A DNA stretch of 64,000 nt from positions 8,060,001 through 8,124,000 of the forward strand of contig NC_088307.1 of the NCBI RefSeq assembly GCF_032854445.1. The letters run 5' to 3'. Source of the stretch: Liolophura sinensis (lineage: Eukaryota; Mollusca; Polyplacophora; Chitonida; Chitonidae). The translations under genes were made by a program, and so were the position numbers. The notes beneath the pieces were generated by a model, which was not told the origin of the DNA, did not search any database, and saw only the letters and a program-made list of their open reading frames with translations. This document shows positions 1 to 10,168 of this stretch, piece by piece. Positions within the stretch are counted from its first letter, which is position 1, and each line of letters opens with the position of its first letter.

Positions 1-1260
1 TTTATTTTAAGTTTTGCTGTTTAAAGTTAACAATTCAGAAAATCTTCCACTTTCAGTTTGGGATTTTGTAGCCCATTGACCTATTTCACAAAGCGATTTC
101 AAGCCTTAGTCTAGAGTTGTAATCCAAACTAAACTCTTAAATATATGCATAGATTGATACAATTTTGACAGCTGATTCTGTACTGGAGTAGTACAATTTC
201 AACCAAGACTGAGCATTCATCTTGAAATATTTTGCTTTGTAAAGAAGATTAAAATGTTAAACATTAAACCAAAATGGCTTTGTCAAAAAGGTCCCGTTAC
301 CATATTCCACAAAGCGATTGATGGCTTAGTTTTAATTGTAATTTCAATGGTTACACGTGTTGCAGAGATATATTGAAATTGTCATGATAAATTGTCAACA
401 TACCCAAGAAGTTCAGCCTAAAATGGAAATCATCATTCTCATGGTTTTTATGGCAACAGACCCCGAGCATTATGTTTTTTGTGTACATTACACAAATTTG
501 TGAATTCTCACTCTGGCTCTCTGGTTTTAACAGCAGGTTTATTTTCGCCTCCTCCGATGATATTTACAGAGAAACGTAAGAAGAATCTCTACCATTGTGT
601 CCTTTCTGTTTTTATCTCAAAGAGTGTTGTCAAGTCATGATACTTTTATACGACATTGGATGATGTTATTTGGTAAGGGCAGCCTTTAAGATTGTATAAT
701 AAAGGTGCAGAGGGTGTTCTTCAACGATTATGTGATAAAATGGAGTTAAACTCATTGTTGTCTATAGATTAAGGATTTCTGTTGAACTGGAGTTTAACAA
801 TCGTCCAGTCAGAAATCTGTGAGAGCAAAACTACAAGTTTAAAAAACAGATCACCCTTAAATTATGGGTAAATCAGGATTATTTTTTTTTTCAAGTGAAT
901 TTATATGCCAAAAAAAGATTAAGGGTCTGCGATCGACTTTTATGGTCGTATTGAATAGGCAGAAGCACTGACGTCACCGATTCTTCTGTTACATCTTCTC
1001 ATTGCTATGTTCTTCCTTCAGCGTGAATGTAGGTGTAACACTGCAAAAATCAGTGACGTCACTGTGGCTTCAGGCTACTAAGTATTTCCCCAGAAGCCGA
1101 CCATTGCACCTCATTCTTCATTTGCATGTAACTCACGGTATGAAAAAAATGAAGAAGATCATCTCCTTGTAACAAGATGCACTTTGAAAAGATTTCGGTA
1201 CAGGAATAAAATATTTTATGGCTACTTATATTTCATGTGTTGTTTATACATTGTTTTTAG
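1..1260. other. Non-coding stretch, possible 3' UTR or intergenic
   Basis: No convincing coding exon is visible on either strand. An AATAAA at 1205-1210 on the plus strand could be the poly(A) signal of a gene lying mostly upstream of the window. The only clear structure is an imperfect inverted repeat at 958-1075 in which each arm carries a TGACGTCA palindrome. Confidence 0.4.
958..1075. repeat. Imperfect inverted repeat with a CRE palindrome in each arm
   Basis: The left arm (about 958-995) and right arm (about 1036-1072) are reverse complements with several mismatches. Each arm contains a TGACGTCA-type site, near 969-976 and 1054-1061. It looks like a small foldback or MITE remnant. A regulatory role for the CRE palindromes is possible, but nothing here shows one. 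Confidence 0.45.
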
Positions 1261-1281
1261 CAAAATAATAACTGGGTCAGG

Positions 1282-1283
<2 letters not shown>

Positions 1284-1341
<58 letters not shown>
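1284..1341. repeat. (TA)n microsatellite
   Basis: About 28 uninterrupted TA dinucleotides. Confidence 0.95.
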
Positions 1342-1343
<2 letters not shown>

Positions 1344-2013
1344 AAATGCTTTTAAAGCTACGTTGAAATGGGCTGGTATTTCATAGAGCCTTATTATAAG
1401 TGTATCTAATATGTACTTCATTTTTACAAATTGTGATTTTTTATGGGAACATTACTCTTTGTGATTCTGTAAATACTCTGTGCAGAGGTTTTTTTTTTTA
1501 CCATGTGCTGAATGTACCATGCGCAGTATGTTGAACTTCGCATAAACGTTTTGAGGAAATAAATGTATATATTTTCCGCTTCCATGCAAGTACGTGTAGG
1601 CCTATGTATTTTTTGTGATATTGTAGCCTCTAGTATTATTAACACCATGCATAGATCATTGTCTAAAAACTTAACCATTTTCGATACGCTGATGGGTAAT
1701 TTCACCGAGAAGGCGTATATCATTCTGCCGAGCTTTTTTTGCTTGTCCGATGAGATGTTACTTGGCATGCGCATGCAGCATGATCCTTTTGTTTTGTGTG
1801 AACAGTCGTCATGTAACCAAGCTCTGTACGACAATCTGTCAGTTCTTTAGTCTATTCAAAGTGTTTAACGGGACACCACTGGTGAATCCCCCGTTCTTCG
1901 GACCAAAGCTGTGTACAGGTCGTCTGTTGTTCATTCCTGCCTTTTCGATGGCGTGCGATAAGGTAATCTCCTAACATGTTCTCATGCTCGAAGTGGCTTT
2001 CGCCGGATATATA

Positions 2014-2016
<3 letters not shown>

Positions 2017-2042
<26 letters not shown>
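2017..2042. repeat. (TG)n microsatellite
   Basis: Uninterrupted TG dinucleotides next to a short ATAT stretch. The open frames here are low-complexity artefacts. Confidence 0.9.
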
Positions 2043-2044
<2 letters not shown>

Positions 2045-2240
2045 CCAAATATTTGCATAAAGATTACCCAGCATTTTCTTTCGAGAGATACATGTATGAT
2101 GTTGCTTTCGACATACAATATATGGATTTTTGACATGCAGAAAGATAATTATATTTTTGGGGAAGTGGGTATTTACTTGTTGAACTATCCTGGAATAAAA
2201 GCACCGGGTGCATATATAACCCAGCAATTAGTATGGTATC

Positions 2241-2440
2241 TTCATCTATTTATATTTATTTATTTATTTGATTGGTCTTTTACGTCGTATTCAAGAATAT
2301 TTCACTTATACGACGGCGGCCAGCATTATGGCGGGTGGAAACCGGGCAGAGCCCGGGGGAAACCCACGACCATCCGCAGGTTACTGCCAGACCTTCTCAC
2401 TTACGGCCGGAGAGAAAGCCAGCATGAACCATCTATTTAT
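2241..2440 (-). mobile_element. tRNA-derived SINE (family 1), 5'-truncated
   Basis: On the plus strand it starts with the (ATTT)n complement of the tail. Next come the conserved tail-proximal block (gattggt...tacg, aagaatatttcacttatac, gacggcggccagcattatgg) and the aaaccgggcagagcccgggg block. It ends near 'gccagcatgaacc', so the tRNA-like head is missing. Confidence 0.85.
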
Positions 2441-3390
2441 ATGGGTTGATGTTTTAAACCGGACTGAAAATATTTTACATATACGTGGGTCGATCAGTTG
2501 TTTAGAGTGGAAGGAGGTAACTGGACAGACAATATAGTTCATAGTTTCACCTTTCGAACGTAAATAAACCACGCGATGCTGCTTGACCATTCGATAAGCG
2601 AGGTTTGTTTGCGTGGGTAGTGGCTTTGTCAATTTTAGCTCTTTCCAAATTCCAGCATGCTACATGAGAGTTTGTTACTTTCCAGAGGCAACCTACTTGA
2701 CCGGAAAGGGCAACACTTTAAACTCGTGGATTAGAGAAACCGTTGCCCATTGCCAGATGCATGACAAACCTCCTAAAAACCGCAGCCGTTGCAGTTTTAC
2801 ATACAATGTTCTCACTTAATAGTCCCATATATAGTCACAAATTATTCGTACCAAGTGAGCCCATCAGGCAAGTAAAATGCTGACCGAAACAGTTTCAAGT
2901 TTTCAACAGTGAACTAATAAGGCATGCGTAATGTTTGTTTCATCGAGATCTTCAGAAAATACTCATCCACAATTCAACAACCATTACTTTGAAAACTATG
3001 TAATATGCGTAACACTGCAGCAAAATAAAGATATTTCATGCTAAAGAATTCGTTTTTTCTTCTCATCCATATACAGCAGGAAGGGTGTTAAGCCGAGCAA
3101 TAAGTTTCTGGTTTGTAATCATTGTATATACTCCACATACAAGTTCGTTAATTTCGACCTAGGACTCGGCTGTTCATCTATTTAATTTGATTGTTGTTTA
3201 ACGCCTTAATTAAGCATGTTTTTCAAGTGAGCAACTGACGATTTCTCCCACGTATGACTAATATGGGAGAAAAACACGTGGTATCCAGCAAACTTCACGC
3301 AAGACCACACTTTCTACCACGAAGTTCACGAGAACAACAGTGGGAAGGAATTCTTTAAAGTTTTCTGCCCTGGATTGGTCTTGTGTGACT

Positions 3391-4177
3391 TATAGTCTAT
3401 ATTTCTTTTAGCGAGTCACCCATATTCAGCTGTCTGGAAAATCATACTCTCTACAAAAATTGCTTTTACTTAGTGACACGTAACAACATGTAACAAGTTC
3501 TACACATCGATATGTTGAAAATTCATATCCTGGCAAAGAAAATGAAGTTAGAACACTTTTTTTTTCATTCATAATGTTAAACTGCATAAGCACAGTTTCG
3601 CCGTTAATAACTCATTGTTTCGGGTGGCGTCTTAATTATTCAAAAACAAGTGGTATGCTGGGGAATGGGCGGAGTCGGTATGTTTTAAGGGAAAGTAACA
3701 CCAGTTACCTAAGCTCCAATCGACTTCGCCCTGTTTCTGACACTGCCATATTTGAAATTATTTACAGGTTATAATATAACCTTGACAGAATGATAATATG
3801 TTATATCTTGTAGTATATGATCTAACTGTAGAATGATTTTAGAGTTGCATGTAAGGAAATTCTGTAATAAAAAGCAATGTAGTCGATTCGCGGAGGCAGT
3901 AGTGAAGGCTGTGTTACTGGGTGCAGTTTCTCGTGATTATGACGTCACCCGAGGCAATGCGTTCTTGGTGTCGAAACAAGGCTGTTGGAGTTTTACATTA
4001 TAAATTAGAAAAAGTGCTCTAACTTCATTTTCTTTGCAAGAATATGAACCTCCAACATATGGATGTGTAGACCTTGGGTTGTTACGTGTCACTGACTAAA
4101 GGCAATTTTGGTAGCGACTATTACTGATTTAACAGACAGCTGAATATAGGCGACTCGCTAGAAGAGATAGATTATAG
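3391..4177. mobile_element. Non-autonomous DNA transposon with long TIRs (copy 1)
   Basis: About 160 bp at the left end (3391-3555) reappears as the reverse complement at the right end (4019-4177). Landmarks include 'cagctgtctg', 'agtgacacgtaacaac' and 'tctacacat'. The interior has no transposase-like frame. Two related copies lie at 59577-60277 and 61011-61885, which establishes a family. The internal block 'aaaacaagtggtatgctgg' is shared between copies. The superfamily cannot be told from this sequence; the target duplication may be as short as TA. Confidence 0.75.
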
Positions 4178-4861
4178 GGATCAGCAGGCAAGTTACTACA
4201 CCACGCGACCACCATCACAACCGCCCCCATGTTATCCATGTTTTGAGTGTCTCCCGCATTAGAACTGAACATATCCTGTACATGTACTAAATATGGCAAA
4301 CAGACGTTACGAATATGTAAGTTCCTAAGTGAAAAACGTCCCAAATACAGAATCAGTCCGATCAATACTTGTGTCAATTACAATTAAATTCTTTTTGGTC
4401 TTTAGTGTACTTCCACTCCAAGTATTTTCCAAAATTCCTGGAAGTGATACATACCATGGAGCCAATAATGTAATCGGTTTCAATCCCGGCCAGTGAGGTA
4501 CCTGACGTATGCAATAGTTTCTCCGAATTTTGGTAGATTATCCGCATTCATCAATAAACAACATACATGTAAAGGCATCCGAGTAAATGGAGTAGTGTTC
4601 ATGACGACATGAACACTAATGGAATAAATATATAATACTTTACACAAAGCCAAACCGTGTGGCACTACAAACTCAGAAAGGTTCAATTTAAATATTGTAC
4701 TGTGCAGGACAATTTCAGGTCGGTACCGCACAGTTAACTGCCGTACAGCGCAGTCTAGCGATGCTTATCAGCCGCAGCACGTTATTAGTACGATACCGCA
4801 TGGTAGCATGTAGTTACAACTCAGTAACTTGCTGTTAACCGATGTAGCACCGTGCCATTAT

Positions 4862-5050
4862 GAATTTATTTATTTATATATTTAATTGGTGGTTTACGCC
4901 GTACTCAAGAATATTTCACTTATGCCAAGACGGCCATCTGCAGGTTGCTGCAAGACCTTCCAAGAACGGCCGGAGAGGAAGTCAGCATCAGATGGACTTG
5001 AACTCACAGCCATCGCATTGATGAGAGGCTCCTTTGTCATTGCCCTCGGC
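4862..5050 (-). mobile_element. tRNA-derived SINE (family 1), internally deleted
   Basis: It has an (ATTT)n-like start, then ttacgccgtactcaagaata and ttcacttatgcc. A gap removes the central proline-like 'gcccggg' block. After that come the catccgcaggttgctg-type block and the complement of the head region, 'ggacttgaactcacag'. Head bases beyond about 5050 are lost. Confidence 0.8.
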
Positions 5051-5736
5051 CTCGCCCTCGCCAAGTATGCAGTGCCAGATTTTGAAACTGCGATGTACTA
5101 TGAATGCTGGGATCTTTCTGCAGCATATACTATGCAGTATTCGTACAGTTCCATGGGACAACATTGGCGTGTATACTTTGAGTGAATCGGAACTGGTGAT
5201 TAACATGTTTGTAATGAAATCTGGAGGACAGCCGATGCAGGTGAGGAACTGGGAGATTGTCTATCGATTGTTCTTGGCTACTTCTAGTGGTACTAAACGA
5301 TCGACAGCACTCATAAGAGCCGTCTATAGGCTGTCTTAACCAAAGCAAGTTCGAGACCACGTGCCTTCCATATGGCTTTCCTGGTGAAAATATGTGTTAC
5401 ACATGTGACATATTTATTTCAAGTTATTAGTCTAGCGCCTGGGGTTTACTTCCTCTGCTTCCACTCATAAAACGACCTCCCTTGTGTAATAGTTGGCATC
5501 AGCAGATTTGCGTCATAGTGTCAGTGTATCATTTATATCAAGGCAAGGGTTCACTTGAGAGAAACGATCGGGATAAGAAGACAAGATTGGAAAGGTGGAG
5601 AATGGGGCAATCTGCATATGAGAGGACGAGGAAAAATTATTTGTAAATATGGTCTTTTTCTCCAGATTTTCTGCAACGAGCATAGGACATTTGGCGGCTT
5701 GAAAATTTTTAATAATTCAGATTTAACGCAGATGTT

Positions 5737-5737
<1 letters not shown>

Positions 5738-5821
<84 letters not shown>
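5738..5821. repeat. (TA)n microsatellite
   Basis: About 42 TA dinucleotides. The tyrosine/isoleucine-rich frames across it on both strands are artefacts. Confidence 0.95.
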
Positions 5822-5825
<4 letters not shown>

Positions 5826-6550
5826 CAATTTTAGGTTTCAATTTCTTAAACGTCCATTTCTCTTTAAACAATAATTACATAAGACCATTTTTGCAAATAA
5901 CTTTCTATACACTATTTCACACAGAGTTTACAGAGTTTCACACAGAGTTTGAGGGGCTGCTTTATAGTCGGATTTATGTATAAACAATAAATCAATAATT
6001 TTATACATAGACATATATATATGTAAACAAAGTATTTGTCATTTTGTTAGCAATTTTGTACAGACATTAGAAGTAGAAAAGAAAACACCACATATTAAAA
6101 TCATTTCATTCTGTTTAATTGCGTCCATGCAAAAGCGTCATCCTAAACCTCTTCCCAAATGTTAGGCGAGTGTCGGCTCCACACATGTCATCGACCAAAG
6201 GGCTGGTCACCAATATATGTACATCAAACTTTGTTAAACAGAGAACAGAAAAAAACTAAATGCTCTCAAAAGTTCGAATTCGTTTTAGCAATGGATGATT
6301 TTCAAAGGTAAATAATCTATACCGCTATATGAAAAGAATTATCAAGGAAATTGTATTCTAAAGGGACATATCGGAATAGCCCATGACATCAAACGTGAAT
6401 ATTTGACGTCACAAACAGTTCCGAGCTCTATACAACAGGCTGAACATATTACTGGGATTTACCTCTGGATATACTGGGCCAGTTATTCAAATGTGTTCAT
6501 TGTGTTAGGACTTTAGCTAAGTATGAACTTTAGTGTGAACTAAGAATCCA
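5822..6550. other. AT-rich non-coding stretch
   Basis: Apart from a short direct duplication around 5920-5955 (the motif 'tttcacacagagttt' twice), no exon, RNA gene or mobile element was recognised here. Confidence 0.5.
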
Positions 6551-6713
6551 TTTATTATACATCAGGATGAACAGACATAAATCTGGCTAAACTTTTTAAA
6601 CAATCCGCTGTTACAAACGCCCTGAAGGTATGACCTGTAAATGATAATAGTTTAGTTATCTAGTTGTCTACAAGGGTTTACAATATGTTTTGACAAAAGA
6701 GAAAATAATGGAA

Positions 6714-6719
6714 TTTAAT
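6714..6719 (-). terminator. Possible poly(A) signal of the tetraspanin gene
   Basis: ATTAAA on the minus strand about 160 bp beyond the tetraspanin stop codon. A canonical AATAAA lies further on, at 6551-6556. Which one is used cannot be decided from sequence. Confidence 0.4.
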
Positions 6720-6877
6720 ATTATCTATTTGTGTTAATGGCTTGCTACCCTTAAATCTCTAATTTTATATAAACAAAGAGACCATATAAAAAACCACAAT
6801 TTGCATGTTACTGTATTCATGACATTTTATAATGTGGGTCAATTAGACAGAAAACTTACTCCGAGCTTACATCCTGG

Positions 6878-9800
6878 CTATTTAGACATCACGTCGTCGT
6901 TACAACCCAAGACGAAAGCAAAGATAATTGCCAGGAGCTGAAATGGATGAAAAGAAGCGTCATGTAAGAGCATGTATTTAAAGCACCTGGTAGTACTCAG
7001 CTACACATACAATCATGCCGCGGGCCTCCATGGCCGAGGCGTTAAGCACGCCCACGTGACCTAGGAGCCCCTCAATAATGCGGTCGGTGTGAGTTCAAGT
7101 CCAGCTCAGGCTGCTTTCCAGCTCATGGTGGCATTTGCCGGGTTTCCTCTCACCAATATGCTGGCCGCCGTCGTATAAGTGAAATATTCTTGAGTACGGC
7201 GTAAAACACCGAACAAATAATTGATTTATTTGATTGATGTTTTATGTCGTACTCGAGAATATTTCACTTATACGACGGCGGCCAGCATTACAGTTGGAGG
7301 AAAATGTCCGTGTGATGTCAGTTACGTACATGTACGTACTGAAGTGAGGCTGAAAGTTGCTCTGTGAAAGCTGCACTGAAGTGAAGCAGAATTTTTTTAT
7401 TCACTTCATATTCAGTTCGAATGTTTTTAACCACTTGGGGTAACAATTTTTCAGTTATAAGACAACCAGGATTCATTTAGTGCGTAAATATAACGTGTCT
7501 TCTTGTGACAGGGCCGCCAAAGTGCTGCCGCCATTGAAATATCATGTCGAAGGCACCAACATAACCGCCCAATCTCATTGTACTGGCTGGCACAGGACCA
7601 ACGGTCATGTTTCGTAGCTCTAAACTCTCAGTGCTGAGCGCCAAGCAAGGCAGCAGCAAGTACCATTTATAAAGTCTTTTCTGTGACCCAACCTGGGTTA
7701 CCAGCTAATCCGGTTTTCTTCACCCATAAACCTTTTCGTCTTCATATTAGTGAACAAACTAATGAACATAACACGGAAGAAGGAATCATTCAGTCCTAAC
7801 ATCTGTGAGCCTTTTGTTCTCTAAAAACGTTGACTCTCTACTCTTGATTGTGTACATGTAACTATATCAACCTCTGTTTTATCTATAATGCTCTGTGTGC
7901 AAAATCTTTCTTACCTCGATAACGCCTATAGTCACCCCCACTCCGATCACATATGCACTGTACGAGAGTGCTGTTGACCTGATGGCTGAGTAGCAGCCCT
8001 GTAAAATACAAAGTAGAGGAATAATAATACAAAATGAGGAATAATTCATTTAATTATGGTGAATTGATAATATGTCCTCAAACAAGACGTCCCAGCGCCT
8101 CTGAGGTCGCGGATTAAAACACAGCCCTCACTCAATTCGCTATGGTTTTCTGCTTTCCCTAAAATTTCGAATCCAGTAAATTCAATTTGTTAATAAAGTC
8201 ATCATCCTTGAGTAAATGGGATGTAACGGCTGTTAAGATTGTCATATAAAAGTAGCTAGCAATGCACAAATACCCCTTGAAAACTAGACCTCTGCCACCG
8301 AAATGAATACCGCTCTATTCCCAATGAATAGTGGTGTTATGTGGTATCAGTTTGGTGAACCTCGTCTCAAGCATTCAAGAGATAAGTGTTTTGAATGAAA
8401 ACAATTAATGGACAGACATGCAATATCCACATGCAACTTTTTTGCTAATGGAGTAAAACATAGGTGGCGAAGAAAATTGTTACCGTTGAGCTGTAAGAGT
8501 CGCTCTCGGTGAACGGACATGTTTTGTTGACCATGGAGCTGATGAATGCCGCCATGTCAGTGGGGAAAGAGGCTGTGTTGTTGAATTCACAACATGTCAG
8601 AGGGATTGATGCCCTGTCATTATTCCCGTAGATGTAAGTCCTGTTCCACTTATTCTGCGCAGCAAAATCGGTTCCGTTATTCGCCCCGCAACATTGCAGC
8701 TGAAAAAGGAGAGATCTATTGTTTCATTAATTGATCGATTGAACGTTTAATGCTGTGCCCAGTATTTTTTCACATTCATGACGACGTTTATGGCAATAAA
8801 TGAGAACTTTAACAGTTTATCGGTTATTCTTCTAGACAATAAAGACATTCCATATCTTTATTTATTTGGTCGTTGCTTATGGCTCCTATCAAGCATATTT
8901 CACTTATAAGATGGCTGTCAAGGAAATGTGAAGGCAAGTGAGGTGTCCACGGTATGTCACCGACATTCCCCATGCAGGTTGCTCACGAACGTCCCCACCC
9001 GTAACGTACAGACTTGAATTTATTTATTTATTTATTTATTTATTTATTTGATTGGTGGTTTACGCCGTACTCGAGAACATTTCACTTATACGACGGCGAC
9101 CAACATTATGGTGGAAGGAAACCGGGTAAAGCCCGGGGGAAACCCAAGACCATCCGCAGGTTGCTGAGGACCTTCCCATTTACGGCCGGAGAGGAAGCCA
9201 GCATGAGCTGGATTTGATCTCACAGTGACCGCATTGGTGAGAGGCTTCTGGGTCATTACATTGCGCTAGCGCGCTAACCAACTGAGCCACCGAGGCCCCT
9301 GCAGAAGGGCCTCCGTGGCTCCTGCGGAAGGGCCTCCGTGGCTCTACAGACCTGAATGCCACATTTGTGGAAGACGAGTGGTGACGTCATCAACGAATAT
9401 TAGCCCGCGTATGCACCACACGAGCGTCGTTGACTCCCTGTAGTCAGGACTGATCCACGAACAACGACCAAGATTGAAATAATCCACAAGTTCCAAGACC
9501 GGGATTGAAACCACGGTTTTAGTGGCTTAGCGCTTGATTTATTTATTTGATTGGTGTGTTACATCGGACTCAAAAATATTTAACTAATACGAATGTTACC
9601 AGCATTATGGTTGTAAGAAATATGGCGATGGCCGGGGGAAACTCACGACGATCCCACTGGTTTCTGACATTTAACTCATTGATTTATTGATTTATTTATT
9701 ATTTGATTGGTGTTTTACGCCGTGATCGAGAGTATTTCACTTATACGACGGCGGCCAGCATTAAGGTGTGCTGAAATCCACTGCCATCCGGATGTCAGAT

Positions 9801-10136
9801 TTCTGGCAGACCCCTCCGCGTACGACAAGAGAGGAGACCTGTATGAGCTGGACTTGAACTCACAGTGAATGAGGGTGATCTGCAAATGTAAATACTGCAA
9901 GGCCACTAAGGCAGGAAATTCTACCCTAGGATTTCTTCAAATTGTTCAATACATTTTTTAGAACATTTTTTCACAGCTTTATACTTTGAAAAAAATGTGA
10001 CAGTCGTAAGTAAGTGGTAAAGGTTATCAGTATACAGTATTTGTGCATCAGTAGCATGGCGATGTGGAAACGTGTCCCTGGGCTTTCAATAGGATCCTTC
10101 GCCAATAAATATAAGCACCGTCGTATCCTGTGTGTC

Positions 10137-10168
<32 letters not shown>

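Noticed and set aside
5551-5983. Tyr/Ile-rich open frames on both strands
   Set aside because: They run through a long (TA)n microsatellite.
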